This document shows, in pieces, positions 51,201-63,200 of a DNA stretch of 64,000 nt. Location of the stretch: contig CAJNDS010002385.1 of assembly GCA_905221605.1 (NCBI GenBank), forward strand, positions 335,001 through 399,000. Reading direction: 5' to 3'. A program made the position numbers and the translations under genes. The notes beneath the pieces are model-generated. The model saw only the letters and a list, made by a program, of their open reading frames with translations, did no database searches and had not been told where the DNA came from. The stretch comes from Symbiodinium natans. Taxonomy: Eukaryota > Sar > Dinophyceae > Suessiales > Symbiodiniaceae. Position 1 is the stretch's first letter; the number at the start of each line of letters is the position of its first letter.

Positions 51201-54200
51201 TAAACCCTAAACCCTGAACCCTGAACCCTAAACCCTGAACCCTAACCCCTAAACCCCTGATTTCAGGAAGGTCCCGCCTTACAAGCTGACGTACACGCCG
51301 TCGCCCACGGCCGACGCCGTGCTGTCGGCTACCAGGTGGGGCCCTCAATCCAGCTGCCCTGCTATATCCCTAAACCCTAAACCCTTAACCCTAAACCCTT
51401 AACCCTAAACCCTTAACCTACCCCTGGTCCAGTCCTTACATGCCTAAGTCGCCACTAAAATGTCTCCTGTATGCCCCTGTATACTCGGAAACCTCAAGTT
51501 TAATATCCCACCCTAGACCCTGAACCCTGTATACCCTAATTAAACCCCTACGTACCCTAAACCCTAAACCCCCCAAACCCACCCTATCTACCCCAAACCC
51601 CAAACCCTGAACCCTCAACCTTACATGCCCTATAGCACACCCGAGGCGACTGGAGAATTTTTGATTCTTCAGGCCGGTACAGTACACAGTCATACCTAGG
51701 ACCTAGGACCCAGGGTAGGCGCTTATTCCCTTTTTTTAGGGTGTAGGTTCCCTTGCAGCCCCCTCGAAACCAAAAAGGGCACCCTTTTCCATTCTTGGGC
51801 CACTCCTGGAATACTGCTACCGAGACTGATGGAGGCATCTACAGGGATGGGCGGTTACGTGCCTGCTGGCTTCTTTCGAGGCGACGACGTTGTTTCTGCA
51901 GGGGCAGATGTTTGTCTAGGGGTAGGTTTTAGGAAGCCACGAAATCGGGGACCCTAAGCCCTAAACATATCGGCTGCGCCAGGCGTGTCCAAGCGCTGCA
52001 AACTAAAAACCTTTTAAACCTTATAAACACTACTTGGAGGTTCATGGGTAGTCAGAAGTAGGGTTGCAAGTATGGCACCTCAACTTTGTTAGCCTATTTC
52101 GGCTACTTATAGCCCTGCATATACTTACCCATGAACCCCCAACTAGGACCCGGAGTAGGCCCTTTTTTCCTTATTTTAGGGTTGAATCCCCTTAAAACCA
52201 AAAAGGGTACCCTTTTATTCCTACGTTACCCCTGAACCCCCCCCCAGATAGACCCTAATCCGAAAAAAACAAGCCCAGGAAACATCGCGTGGCCATCGCA
52301 GCAGCCCTGGCATCATGCGTCTGCGGTTTAGGTTGAGGGTTGAGGGTTGGGTTTAGGGTTGATTCGCCCTGGGAGTTTGGGAGTAGAGCTTCTAAGGTTT
52401 CGGGGTTTAAGGTTTAGTGTTTCAGGCTTAGGGGTTTAGGACTTGCCTGTTCTGTTTATCTCATGAATTCTGGGAACAGGCCATGTCAACCCTAAAAGCG
52501 TTCAGGGGTCGTTGTAAGTCGGGATATCGGCATCTATAGCCCCTCAGGAGATAGCTTGTGTGTTTATGCATATACAACGCAAGGGAATCTTGAAGCTGTT
52601 TTTTTGTTATTAAGGCTCTAAGGGGAGTATAATATAAGTATAGCCTGGTGACGAGTTATGCGTAGAACCCGATGTAGGTTACTTGTACTAGGAGGTTCAT
52701 GGGACTTAATAACCACTTATAAATGGCATATAACCCTACTTATAATTGGGATAGCCCCTATAAGGCCCTTTAGGGGCATTATAAGTGGGGTTATAAGTAC
52801 AGTTCTAATTGGTTAGTAAGTACCATGAACCTCCAAGTAACCCTTCACAGCTACGACCTATAAGCCCCAAACCCCTAGGCAGAGATGGTGGAAGCTCACC
52901 CTCAACCCGAAACCCGAGCACGCAGAACAACTCATCCTCTCCGATTTCTCAGGGCCTTCGAGTTTTGGGGCTTAGGGGTTTAGGGTTTAGGGTTTAGGGT
53001 TTAGGGTTTAACCCTAAACCGCAAACCCCCAAACCACTTTAACTTTAACTCGGATGCCCCAGTACGCTTACGTAGTCTTGGTAGCCTAGTGGTACCCTTT
53101 TACCCCTTTTTGGTTCTAGGATCCTCTTCTAAAGTAACCAACACCGAAACGGCTACCCTTAGTATGCTGGGCTGCCAAGTTTAGTACCCGTATTCTCCTT
53201 TCTGTGGGACTTCGGATCCTTGAGAAACCCAGTTGTGCCAAATAGGCTGCCCTTCTGTTCTCCCTAGGTTCCTGGTGAACCTGGTTAAGGCCCTCGCATT
53301 CCTCTAAACCCTAAACCCTAAACCCTAAACCCTAAACCCTAAACCCTAAACCCCCTCCCAAGCCACTCCAATCCTTGAGGTCCGACAGGAGGGCTCCAAC
53401 GGCGACCGGGAGATGGCCGCCGCTGGGCCGAAACGCCTTGGGGGTGCTCAGGGCGGATTTCAGGGGGTTTAGGGTTTAGGGTTTAGGGTTTAGGGTTTAG
53501 GGTTTAGGGTCTAGGGTTAGGGTTTAGGGTTTAGGGTTTATATAGGGGGTAGGGGGTTAGGGGTTAGGGGTTAGGGGTTTTGGTGTTAAAGGCCTAGGAG
53601 GTTTCAGCGCTCTTTTTGTCAAAAGCCTGTTAGGTTTGGCTTAGCTTTGTTCACAGGCTTGTTCGGCGTTTGTTAGGCTTCGTCGATGTTATTCGTCCTT
53701 TTTGTTTTCAGGGGTGTGTGTGTGTGTGTGCGCGCGCGGGTGTGTGTGTGTGTATATGGAGCTGTTTTGGTGTATTTACGGCTTAGGATATTTGTTGGGC
53801 TATAAACCCTAAACCCGGCCCTTTCTTTTTGCTTGGTTTTTTTTGTGGACGCTTGGAGATTCGAAGGCTTTTGGGGGGGTTTTGGGGATGCCAAGATTTT
53901 CAGGGTTGTTAGGGTTTGGGGTTTAGGGTTTAGGGTTTGGCCTTTAAGGGTTTGGCCTTTAAGGGTTTGGCCTTTAGGGTTTGAGGGTTCAGGGTTTGGG
54001 ATTTAGGGCCTTGAGGGCCTTGAGGGTTTTAGGGCTTTTCAGGGTTTGCGGCTTGGAGGTTTAAGTGCTGAGCCCATGATGGAATGCAACAAGCATCGCC
54101 TCGCAACCCACTGGTGCCCCCAATCAAACTCCAGACTCTTACTTGAAGGTTCGTGGTACTTACTAACCAAATATAACTGTACTTATAACCCCACTTATAA

Positions 54201-57200
54201 TACCCCTAAAGGGCCTTATAGGGGTTATCCCAACTATAAGTAGGGTTATAAGCCCAGTTTTAAGTGGTTATTAAGTCCCATGAACCTTCAAGTAGTGTTT
54301 AGGGTGTAGGGTTCCAACAGTAGCCAAGCCAGTGGAGTCACAGACCCCTACTACGTCCCCAATAAAGCACTCGGACCCCCAAGCCCTAAACCCTAAACCC
54401 GAAACCCTAAGCCACTTTTTTCAATTTTCCGGGTTCGGGCGCCCTATAGACTATAGGCCCCATGCCTGCCAACACCACGAGGCCGAAACACGTAAGAGTG
54501 TACTCCCTGGGGTTTAGGGCTCAGGGTTTAGGGAACCTAGGGTTTAGGGTTTAGGGAACCTAGGGTTTAGGGTTTAGGCTTTAGGCTTTAGCCTTGAGGG
54601 TTTAGGGTTTGGGGTGTAGGGTTTAGAGTTTAGGGTTTGTTGGTGGGAGCTCTGAAAAACCTCCCTTTCTCGAGGCTGCCTTCCACATGGCCGGCTTCGA
54701 GGCTCCCAGAACGGTTCGGGATTTGTTGGGGTTTTGGGGATAGGGTTTAGGGTTTAGGGTTTATAAACCCTAAACCCTAAACCCTAAACCCTAAACCCAA
54801 AACCCAAAACCCAAAACCCAAAACCCAAAACCCAAAACCCAAAACCCAAAACCCAAAACCCAAAACCCAAAACCCAAAACCCAAAACCCAACTTAACAGG
54901 CCTGGAGGCTGCGACTGCGTTTCAAGCAGGAGACGCGCGGACCGTTGAAACCAGCGGCAGCAGGTTGTTCTGCACAGGTGCCCAAGCCCTAAACCCTAAA
55001 CCCTAAACCCTAAACCCTAAGCCCTAAGCCGTAAGCCCTAAACCGTAAACCCTAAACCCTAAACCCTAAACCCTAAACCCGAAACCCTAAACCCGAAACC
55101 CTAAACCCTAAACCCTAAACCCTAAACCCGAAAGCCCGAAAACCCGAAACCCTACCTTCGAGCCGGGACGAAGAGGCCTGGGACGTCCACATGTCCGACC
55201 TCCTCGAAGGCCGGACATCCCTGGAGGCGGGCGGCGATTTTTGGTTTAGGGTTTAGGGTTTCGGGTTTAGGGTTTGGGGTTTAGGGTTTAGGGTTTGGGG
55301 TTTAGGGTTTAGGGTTTAGGGTTGAGGGCTTTAGGGTTAGGCTTTGCGCTTAGGTGTGCTTGCTAACTCTTGCCCGAAAAGTCTCGTCTTATTTTTCTGC
55401 ATTGAGGAAGGCGTCCGCTGTTCTAAGCTAAGGTATGTAGGTATACACACACATGTTTGTATCATGCCAATAAACATAAATACGTTTAGACAAGTAAATT
55501 AGTGTGTACATATATATGTATATGCATATACTGGGACGCACATGGTCCATGTTGCATTCGTCCTGCTCTTTCTTTTTGTGTGTTCAGGTTTTTTGTAGCC
55601 AACTTGATTTTTCAAGGCTGGGTATCAGCAATTTCGAAGCCCTAAACCCTAAACCCTAATTAAACCTTAAACCCTAAACCTTAAACCCTGTTACTTCCTA
55701 GGATCAGCTATGGTTTTAACAAGAAAAGTAGACATGAACCACATCCGCAATCCAGCAGTCGCCGTGTGTAACTGCGGGCCAAGGGTTGCCATTTTAGTCT
55801 AGGGTTGAGATTTTAGGGTTTAGGGTTTAGGGATTTAGGATTTAGGGTTTAGGGTTTAGGGTTTAGGGTTTAGGGTTTAGGGTTTAGGGTTTAGGGTTTA
55901 GAGTCTATGGTTCAGGGACAGAAGCACCAGATCCTAAGCCCCGAGCTCAAAACTGGCGATCTGCACCTTGAAAGCCTCCACAACTACTGTATGGAGGCCC
56001 GAAGCCCTAAACCCGCATCCTAAAAAACCCTAAGCCTTAAATCCGAAACTCTAAATCCCAACACAACTAAATTCTGGAATCCTGTGAGCCCCTCATGTCA
56101 CGGAGGCTCAGAAGCAGCCCTGGACTTTAGGGTATCTGTATTGGGCAAGTACTTATTACCCTAAACCCTACGTAATTCCAAAACCCTAACCCTTGGGATG
56201 TTCCCCCTTATAGTAACAGTCCTTAATGGGGATTATAGTACCCCCTATGATAATCCTTGTTGAGGACTGCTAGTATAAGGGGGGAACATCCCAGCCTAAA
56301 CCCTAAACCAGTATTAAGTAGGGTTCTTAGGTAGGATAACTTGAGTTAGCGTCATTTTAAGTTGGTAGCTATACCTCCGCAGTTTGTACCTATTTTACGA
56401 TGTCCCCCAGAATCCTCCAAGTAGGGTTGACCCAACCCCCAAAACCCTAAACCCTGAACCCTAAACCCTACACCCTAAACCCTAAACCCTGAACCCTAAA
56501 CCCTAAACCCACGACAACTGCCAGGCATTCCGTGGCGCTGCGTTCGTGGGCGGCTTTAGCTACGCCGACACGCTCGACTCAGCAAAGGGGCGGGGGCCCA
56601 AAACTTGGGTTTAGGGTTTAGGGTTTAGGGTTTAGGGTTTAGGGTTCAGGGTTCAGGGTTCAGGGTTTAGGGTTTAGGGTTTGGGGTTTGGGGTTTAGGG
56701 TTTAGGGTTTGGGGTTTGGGGTTTGGGGTTTGGGGTTTGGGGTTTGGGGTTTGGGGTTTCGGGTTGGAGGTTTGAAGTTTGAAGTTCGAAGCTCAGGGCT
56801 TCGACAGGGTTGGGGTTTGGGGTTTAGCCCTAAACCCTGTAGTTCGGGTTGTAGGGTTCATGGTCCCTATCACAGAAAGACTTAAGGGAGCCCCCAAGAG
56901 TGTGATCGGTATATCGTAGCAATACAAGAACAAGGTAAAGCCATGCTTCGGCTTGAAGGTTAGGGTTTTGGGTTTAGACCCGGGACTGAAAGCCAAGAAT
57001 CGTTATGCAACCAGTGGACCAGCAACCCCTTGTCACCAAAACAGCGCGTGAACGCCAGGCAGCTGGAGTTCATCAACCCCTACTTGGAGGTTCATTGTAC
57101 TTACTAACCAATTATCACTGTACTTATAACTGTACTTATAACCATATTAGGGCACTTAAGGGGCTTATAAGTACAGCTATAAGTACAGTTATAATTGGTT

Positions 57201-60200
57201 AGTAAGTACCATGAACCTTCAAGTACACCCTGAAAGCGCCATGTAGGGTTTAGGGCTCAGGGCTTAGGGTTTAGGGTTTAGGGCCCAGCCCCCCTTACAA
57301 CCCGAATGGCCCCGCCCCAAATGCAAGGGACCCAAAGCCAAAAAACAGGCTCCGAATCGCCAGCCATCCTGGTGGCTACGTCTCAGGCTTTAGGGCCTTA
57401 GGGTTTGGGGTTTGGGGTTTAGGGCTTCTAACCTTAAAGCCTGAAGCATAAACTCCCTTAAAGTCCCCCTTAAGCCCATAACCCTAAACTCTAAACCCCT
57501 TAAGCACCTCAAAACCCCCTAAAGCCCCTAAACCCCCTGAACGACCTAAAGCAACTAACCCTAAACCCTAAACCCTAAACCCTAAACCCTAAACCCTAAA
57601 CCCTAAACCCTAAACCCTAAACCCTAAACCCTAAACCCTAAACCCTAAACCCTAAACCCCTAAACCCTAAAGCCTCAGGTGGGCCGGCTCCGTCCTCTTC
57701 AGCCCGAAGCTTGAGGCGCAGTTCAAGGCCTTCCGCGACAGGCCGGGTTTCGGGTTTAGGGTTTAGGGTTTAGGGTTTAGGGTTTAGGGTTTAGGCCCTG
57801 CTTGGAAGCCCTTCCGACTTAGTAAGTAGGGCTTCGGGTTTGGGCTTTGGGCTTTGGGCATTGGGCTTTGGGCTTTGGGCTTTGGGCTTTGGGCTTCTCT
57901 GGGCTCTGGGCTTTGGGCTTTATAGCGTTTAGGGGTTTAGGGTTTAGGGTTTAGAATTTACTCGCTTTGTGGTTGCTCTTTATTTGCTTCTCTCTCTCTC
58001 TCTCTCTCTTCCTCGCAGACCCAAAGCCCTAAACCTTTTGTTAAGTGGTTCTTCCAAGACCTGGAGGGTCTTGGGGGTTCAGGTGCTTTTGGGGATTAGG
58101 GTTCAGGGTTCAGGGTTCAGGGTTCAGGGTTCAGGGTTCAGGGTTCAGGGTTCAGGGTTCAGGGTTCAGTCTTTAGGGTTTAGGGTTTAGGGTTTAGGCC
58201 CCCTGTGCAGCAGGCCGGATTCCTTCGCGCTGGGAATCTGCAACGGCCTGTGGGCCTAGCTGTGGACGACTGAGGTTGAAGGTTCATCTAAGGGCTGTTT
58301 CATGGTCCCTTCCTCCGGTCCCTTACCTCCCTTAAAGGGTTCCGAAATATGGGCCCTTAGGTTTGATAGGGAAGATAAGTGGTACAAGGGATCCCCCCCA
58401 AAAAAGGGCACGTACTAAGGGACCCATGCAGCAACCCTAAGATTCAGGGTTCGGGTGATGTGATCCCATGCGAACCCCACTTTTAACCTCTCTGCTGCCA
58501 ACACATTTAGGGTTTAGGGTTTCCCGAGTATGGCTTAATTATGATCTATTGAGGTCTGACATTCGGTCAAGGGTTCTGTATTGCGATCGAGTATACCCTA
58601 AACCTTAAGCCCTCTAATCTAGTACGCTCAACTTCTTCATGCAGGCTAGGGTCAAAGCTGTGGGTTTTCAGGTTTGGGCATTTCCCAAAATAGGGGAACC
58701 CCGAATATGCCCCAACACCAACCCTAAAGCCTGAGCCCCAACGCCTAAGCCCCAACATCAACCCTAAATCCTGAGTCCCAACGCGTAAGCCGGAAAGTCC
58801 TTTGCCAGCCTAAGGTCCTGCAAGACCGGAACCTTCAATTCTCCAGCCCCCTGAGCCCCCCTGCATTGCGGAACCTGTGCTACTTCTGACCCCTGACCGG
58901 CGTTGTTTGGTGTTTTTTTCGGTAGGGTGGTGGTTGGGTGGTAGGGTCGTATAGACCCTAAACCCTAAACCCTAAACCCTAAACCCTAAACCCTAAACCC
59001 TAAACCCTAAACCCTAAGCCCCACCGTCGTGGACTCATAGATAGTTTTTTCTCAGGTTGCCAGCTCCTGGCGCTCCTGGGTTGGGCCCCTGGTGCGCCTG
59101 GCGGCGGTGGCCGGGGGCCTCCAGCCGCAGAGTGTGAGGTTCAGGGGTTTGGGGTTTGGGGTTTAGGGTTTAAGGTTTAGGGTTTAGGGTTTAGGGTTTA
59201 GGGTTTAAAGGTTTAGGGTTCAGGTTTTTAGGGTTAGGGTACAGGGTTTACAATGAGGTCAGGGAGCCGGCAGCCTGAACAGTTTTGTGTCACCTTGGAG
59301 AAGCAGCTGGCTGCCAGCAACGCGGACACCAAAGACCTGCGACTTGCTTCCTGTTGTCGCTGGGGGTGTTAAAAACACCGACCCTAAATCCTAAACCCTA
59401 AACCCTAAACCCTAAACCCTAAACCCTAAACCCTAAACCCTAAACCCTAAACCGCTGTGGGAGCTCTCTTCCCAACGTTCTACGAGGCCGAGCGTCGAGC
59501 CGAGGAGGGAGTTCTGGTTCGACCCGGCACTGGTCGCTTCCTGGACGACGGAACCCGTCACGAGCTGCTGTTCACTCTGGGCCGCGCAAAGGCAGCCCGA
59601 GACATCCTGAAGGCAATTTCATGTTCGCGGCAAGGACACGTTGCCCAACATTGATCTGCAGTCTGAGTACATGCCCCACTTCTTTGTCACTCACTGCCAC
59701 ACAGAGCAAGGGTCGTGCATTGGTGCTTTCAATAGACGAAACGGCGCGGCAGCTAGTTGAGGGTTTAGGTTTGGTGGGTTGATAAGAAAAACAACCCAGA
59801 GAACCCAATAATTGCCCCATTCAGGAAGCAATAGGAAGTTAGAGGGATCCTGGGGCATCGGGCTGACTGGGAAAAATTCAAAGGTATGGGCCTGGGCGGT
59901 AATCCCTTTAAAGCCTATACCCTAAACCCCAAGCCCAAAACCCTAAACCCTAAGCCCATAATCAGGATTGTCTATTGGGGCTCCCAGTCGAGGGTGTGTA
60001 GGGTTGGGTGCGTATAGAGGGCGTATAGAGGGCTAATAGGGCTTAAAGGGCTTGACAGGGTGTTGGGGGCTTGCCGTTAAGGAGTTCTCTCAGCAGTCCC
60101 AATCAGTAGTCTTTACTTTGGAGGACTCGGGAAGTGGGTACTGCCAGATGCGACCTACTGAGGGTTGTCCTGCAGATACACCCTAACCCCCAAACCCCTC

Positions 60201-63200
60201 ACAACAACACACCCAGCCCCACCCGATTCTGCAATTCCTGAATCCCCAAGCCCACCCACCTTTCCAGTTCTGCCGCTGGAGAAGCAGCCTCGTTTCGTGC
60301 ACAACAGGACACTGAGAGTGTTGCGGGTCGTAGGCCAGGGTTTAGGGTTGAGGGTTTAGGGTTTGCATAGGGTTTAGGGGTGAGGGGTTAGGGCTTGGAG
60401 TTCTGATTTGCAACGGTTTGGGATTCAGGATACAGGTGGTGTTTGGGATTCAGGAGACAGGATGGGCAGGTTTGGCAGGTTGAGCAGCCTGAGCCTAAAC
60501 CTTAAGCCATGGAACGTAGAGTTCCTAAAACCCTAAAACCCTAAACCCCTAAACCCCTAAAACCCTAAAACCCTAAAACCCTAAAACCCTAAAACCCTAA
60601 AACCCTAAAACCCACGATGTGGTGGCTTGAGATCTCCCCAACCTTATCACCGTAGAACCCCTTTTGAGGATTGCCCCGTACCGAAACCACTCCCACCTTA
60701 ATAAAAGACGTTTGCCATGGTCTAATGACATCGCCCTCACTGGAGACTGGGTTCCCCAAAATCAAAAACGTTAGGCCCAAAAGCTTAAGGCTGTGAAGCC
60801 CCCTGGCCCTAACCCTCTGAAGCCCTGAACCCTAAAACCTCCAAACCCCTAAAAACCCTGAAGCTCTTGTGCCCTAGACCCTAAACCCTAAACCCTAAAC
60901 CCTACACCCTAAACCCTAAACCCTAAACCCTAAACTCTAAACCTTCAACGCGCGAGGAGTGGCCGCTTCGAGTCGCGCTTCGCCACGGTTCGCATCGACG
61001 CCTCGGCAGCGTCCAAGGCGGTTTTTGGGGGGCCACGCTGGAATTGCAGGGTTCTTAAGGGAGGGTTTAGGGTTAGGGTTTAGGGTTTAGGGTTTAGGGT
61101 TTAGGGTTTAGGGTTTAGGGTTTAGGGTTTAGGGTTTAGGGTTTAGGGGTTAGGGTTTAGGGGTTAGGGTTTCGGGATTAGGGTTCAAGGGGGGCATGTA
61201 ACCCAAGGTTTCCTAATACTCCACACTACTCCCTCAGGTTCCCTAAGCTTGCCTACGGTTCACTAGGTACCTACCCCCCTTGAACCCCCCTCCCTGAAGA
61301 ACTCTATGGTTGGAAGGTTCCTGAGGTTTCTGCTGTCTGGGTTAGGCTTCAGTCAGGGTTTGGGCTTTAGGGTTTGGTTCAAGGTTCATGGTTTAGGGTT
61401 TAGGGTTTGGGGTTTTGGGTTTGGGGTGTTTAAGGTTTTTAGGGTTTGGAGTTTTGGGTTTTGGGGTTTAAGGAATTTAGGGCTCGGGTCTTAGGAAAGC
61501 AAGGAAAGCAGGGGAAGTTGATGAGGGTCTCGGCAGCACCACTCATCACAGAGCTCCTTCTCTCACCTTGATGCTTCGTGATCCCAAAGCCTGAGCACGC
61601 ATCCACCCGGACCGGTAACTTAGAGAAAGCTTAGGGCCCTTGTGCCCCAAACCCTGTATATAGACCCTGAACCCTCAAGAGCATGGTAAACCCTAATACC
61701 CTGACATCTACAAACTCCCAACCATAAGTACTGGATGGGAGCCATCCCCGATGCCTCGAGCTAAGTTTCGCCTTTTGGACCCAAGTGGCGCAGCAGGCTT
61801 TCGATCTCCTTTCGGTCCTTCTGGGGCCCCAACCGTGCTCCAACCAACACTTTGCTCGATGTCTCAGGTCAACTCACCCAAACCCCCCCCCCCCCCAAAG
61901 GCAAAAGAAAACACCTGCTCAAAACCCTAAACCCTTAACCCTTTTGCGGCCCGAAACCCTAATTAAGCCCAGTGAACACCCAGCCTGACCAAGTTGCGCA
62001 GGTTTGGCTGAAGGGGATGGAGGGCACTCAGCCCCTCTCCCAGAAATCCGGCGTCCAGCGTTGAGACCTGCAGGGGCTGCCCCGGCCCCTTCTTAGCTTA
62101 AAGGTGTAGGGTTTTAGTGTTGAGGATTTCGGGTTGAGGAGGCTTTACAACCTACGGCCCGAACCCTCAAACTGTCAATCCCCAGAACGTCCCAGCACCC
62201 TAAAAACCCCCCCCCCCCCCCTACACGATGAAAGCCCCTGAGAATCCGAAGCAGACCTTCCTTCCTTGCATTCGTGTCCTTACTGTTATACCTAAACCCT
62301 GGACCCTAATATGGGGGGTTCTACGAAAGTAGGGGACCCCAATATAGATCGCCAAATAGTAGGATCCCCGTATAGCCCTAAACCCTAAACCCCTTATTCC
62401 TTAATTTATCAGGGACGTTCATCTTTTCGGGTGGACCGACGGCCTCTGCAGTATGTCAGGGAGCGTCAGGGTTAGGGTTTCGGGGTTCAGGCTTTTGGCT
62501 CTTAGGTTTAGTTTTTAGGGCTGAGGCTTTTGGAAAGCCTGCCTGGCAACTGCAGGGCTGCAACGGCATGTGGGAAACGGCCCAAGCCTTGAACCTGACT
62601 TTAGCCCGTCAACCTTACTTGGAGGTTCATGGGACTTAATAACCACTTATAACTGGGCTTATAACCCTACTTATAGCTGGGACAACCCCCATAAGGCCCT
62701 TTAGGGTTATGATAAGTAGGGTTTTTTTTGTACAGTTATACTTAGCTAGTAAGTACCATGAACCTCCAAGTAGCCCTAAACTAAACATCCCAAACCCTAG
62801 ACCCTAAACCTGAAACCTTACTCAAAAGCTGTTCTCATGGACAGCACCATGCACCTCACGCATTGTTCTACACGGCCCCTGTATAGTTGAGGTTTTGGTC
62901 CAGGGTTGAGGGCCGAAAGCTTTACCTCTTTCAGTGAGGAATAGATTTCAAGCGACACATGGATCCTTATTCTGAGTTAAGGTCTTTCCCTGAAGCCCTA
63001 CCTGGAAGCTCTTTCGACTTCGTAAGTCTACTAGAAACCCTATACCAATTCACGTAACTCGACTTACTAACCCTACAACTAGTCAAAGCGGCTTCCAAGT
63101 TAAGCCTAGCCTCCTATGCACATTTAACCCGAAACCCTAGAAACCCCAAACCCTAAACCCCAAACCCCAAACCCCAAACCCTAAACCCCAAACCCTAAAC

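Noticed and set aside
51845-51921. ATG island [19 protein letters not shown]
   Set aside because: Between purL exons 19 and 20, which join directly; no downstream partner identified.
54900-54963. Open island [20 protein letters not shown]
   Set aside because: Exon-like edges, but purL exons 22 and 23 join across it.
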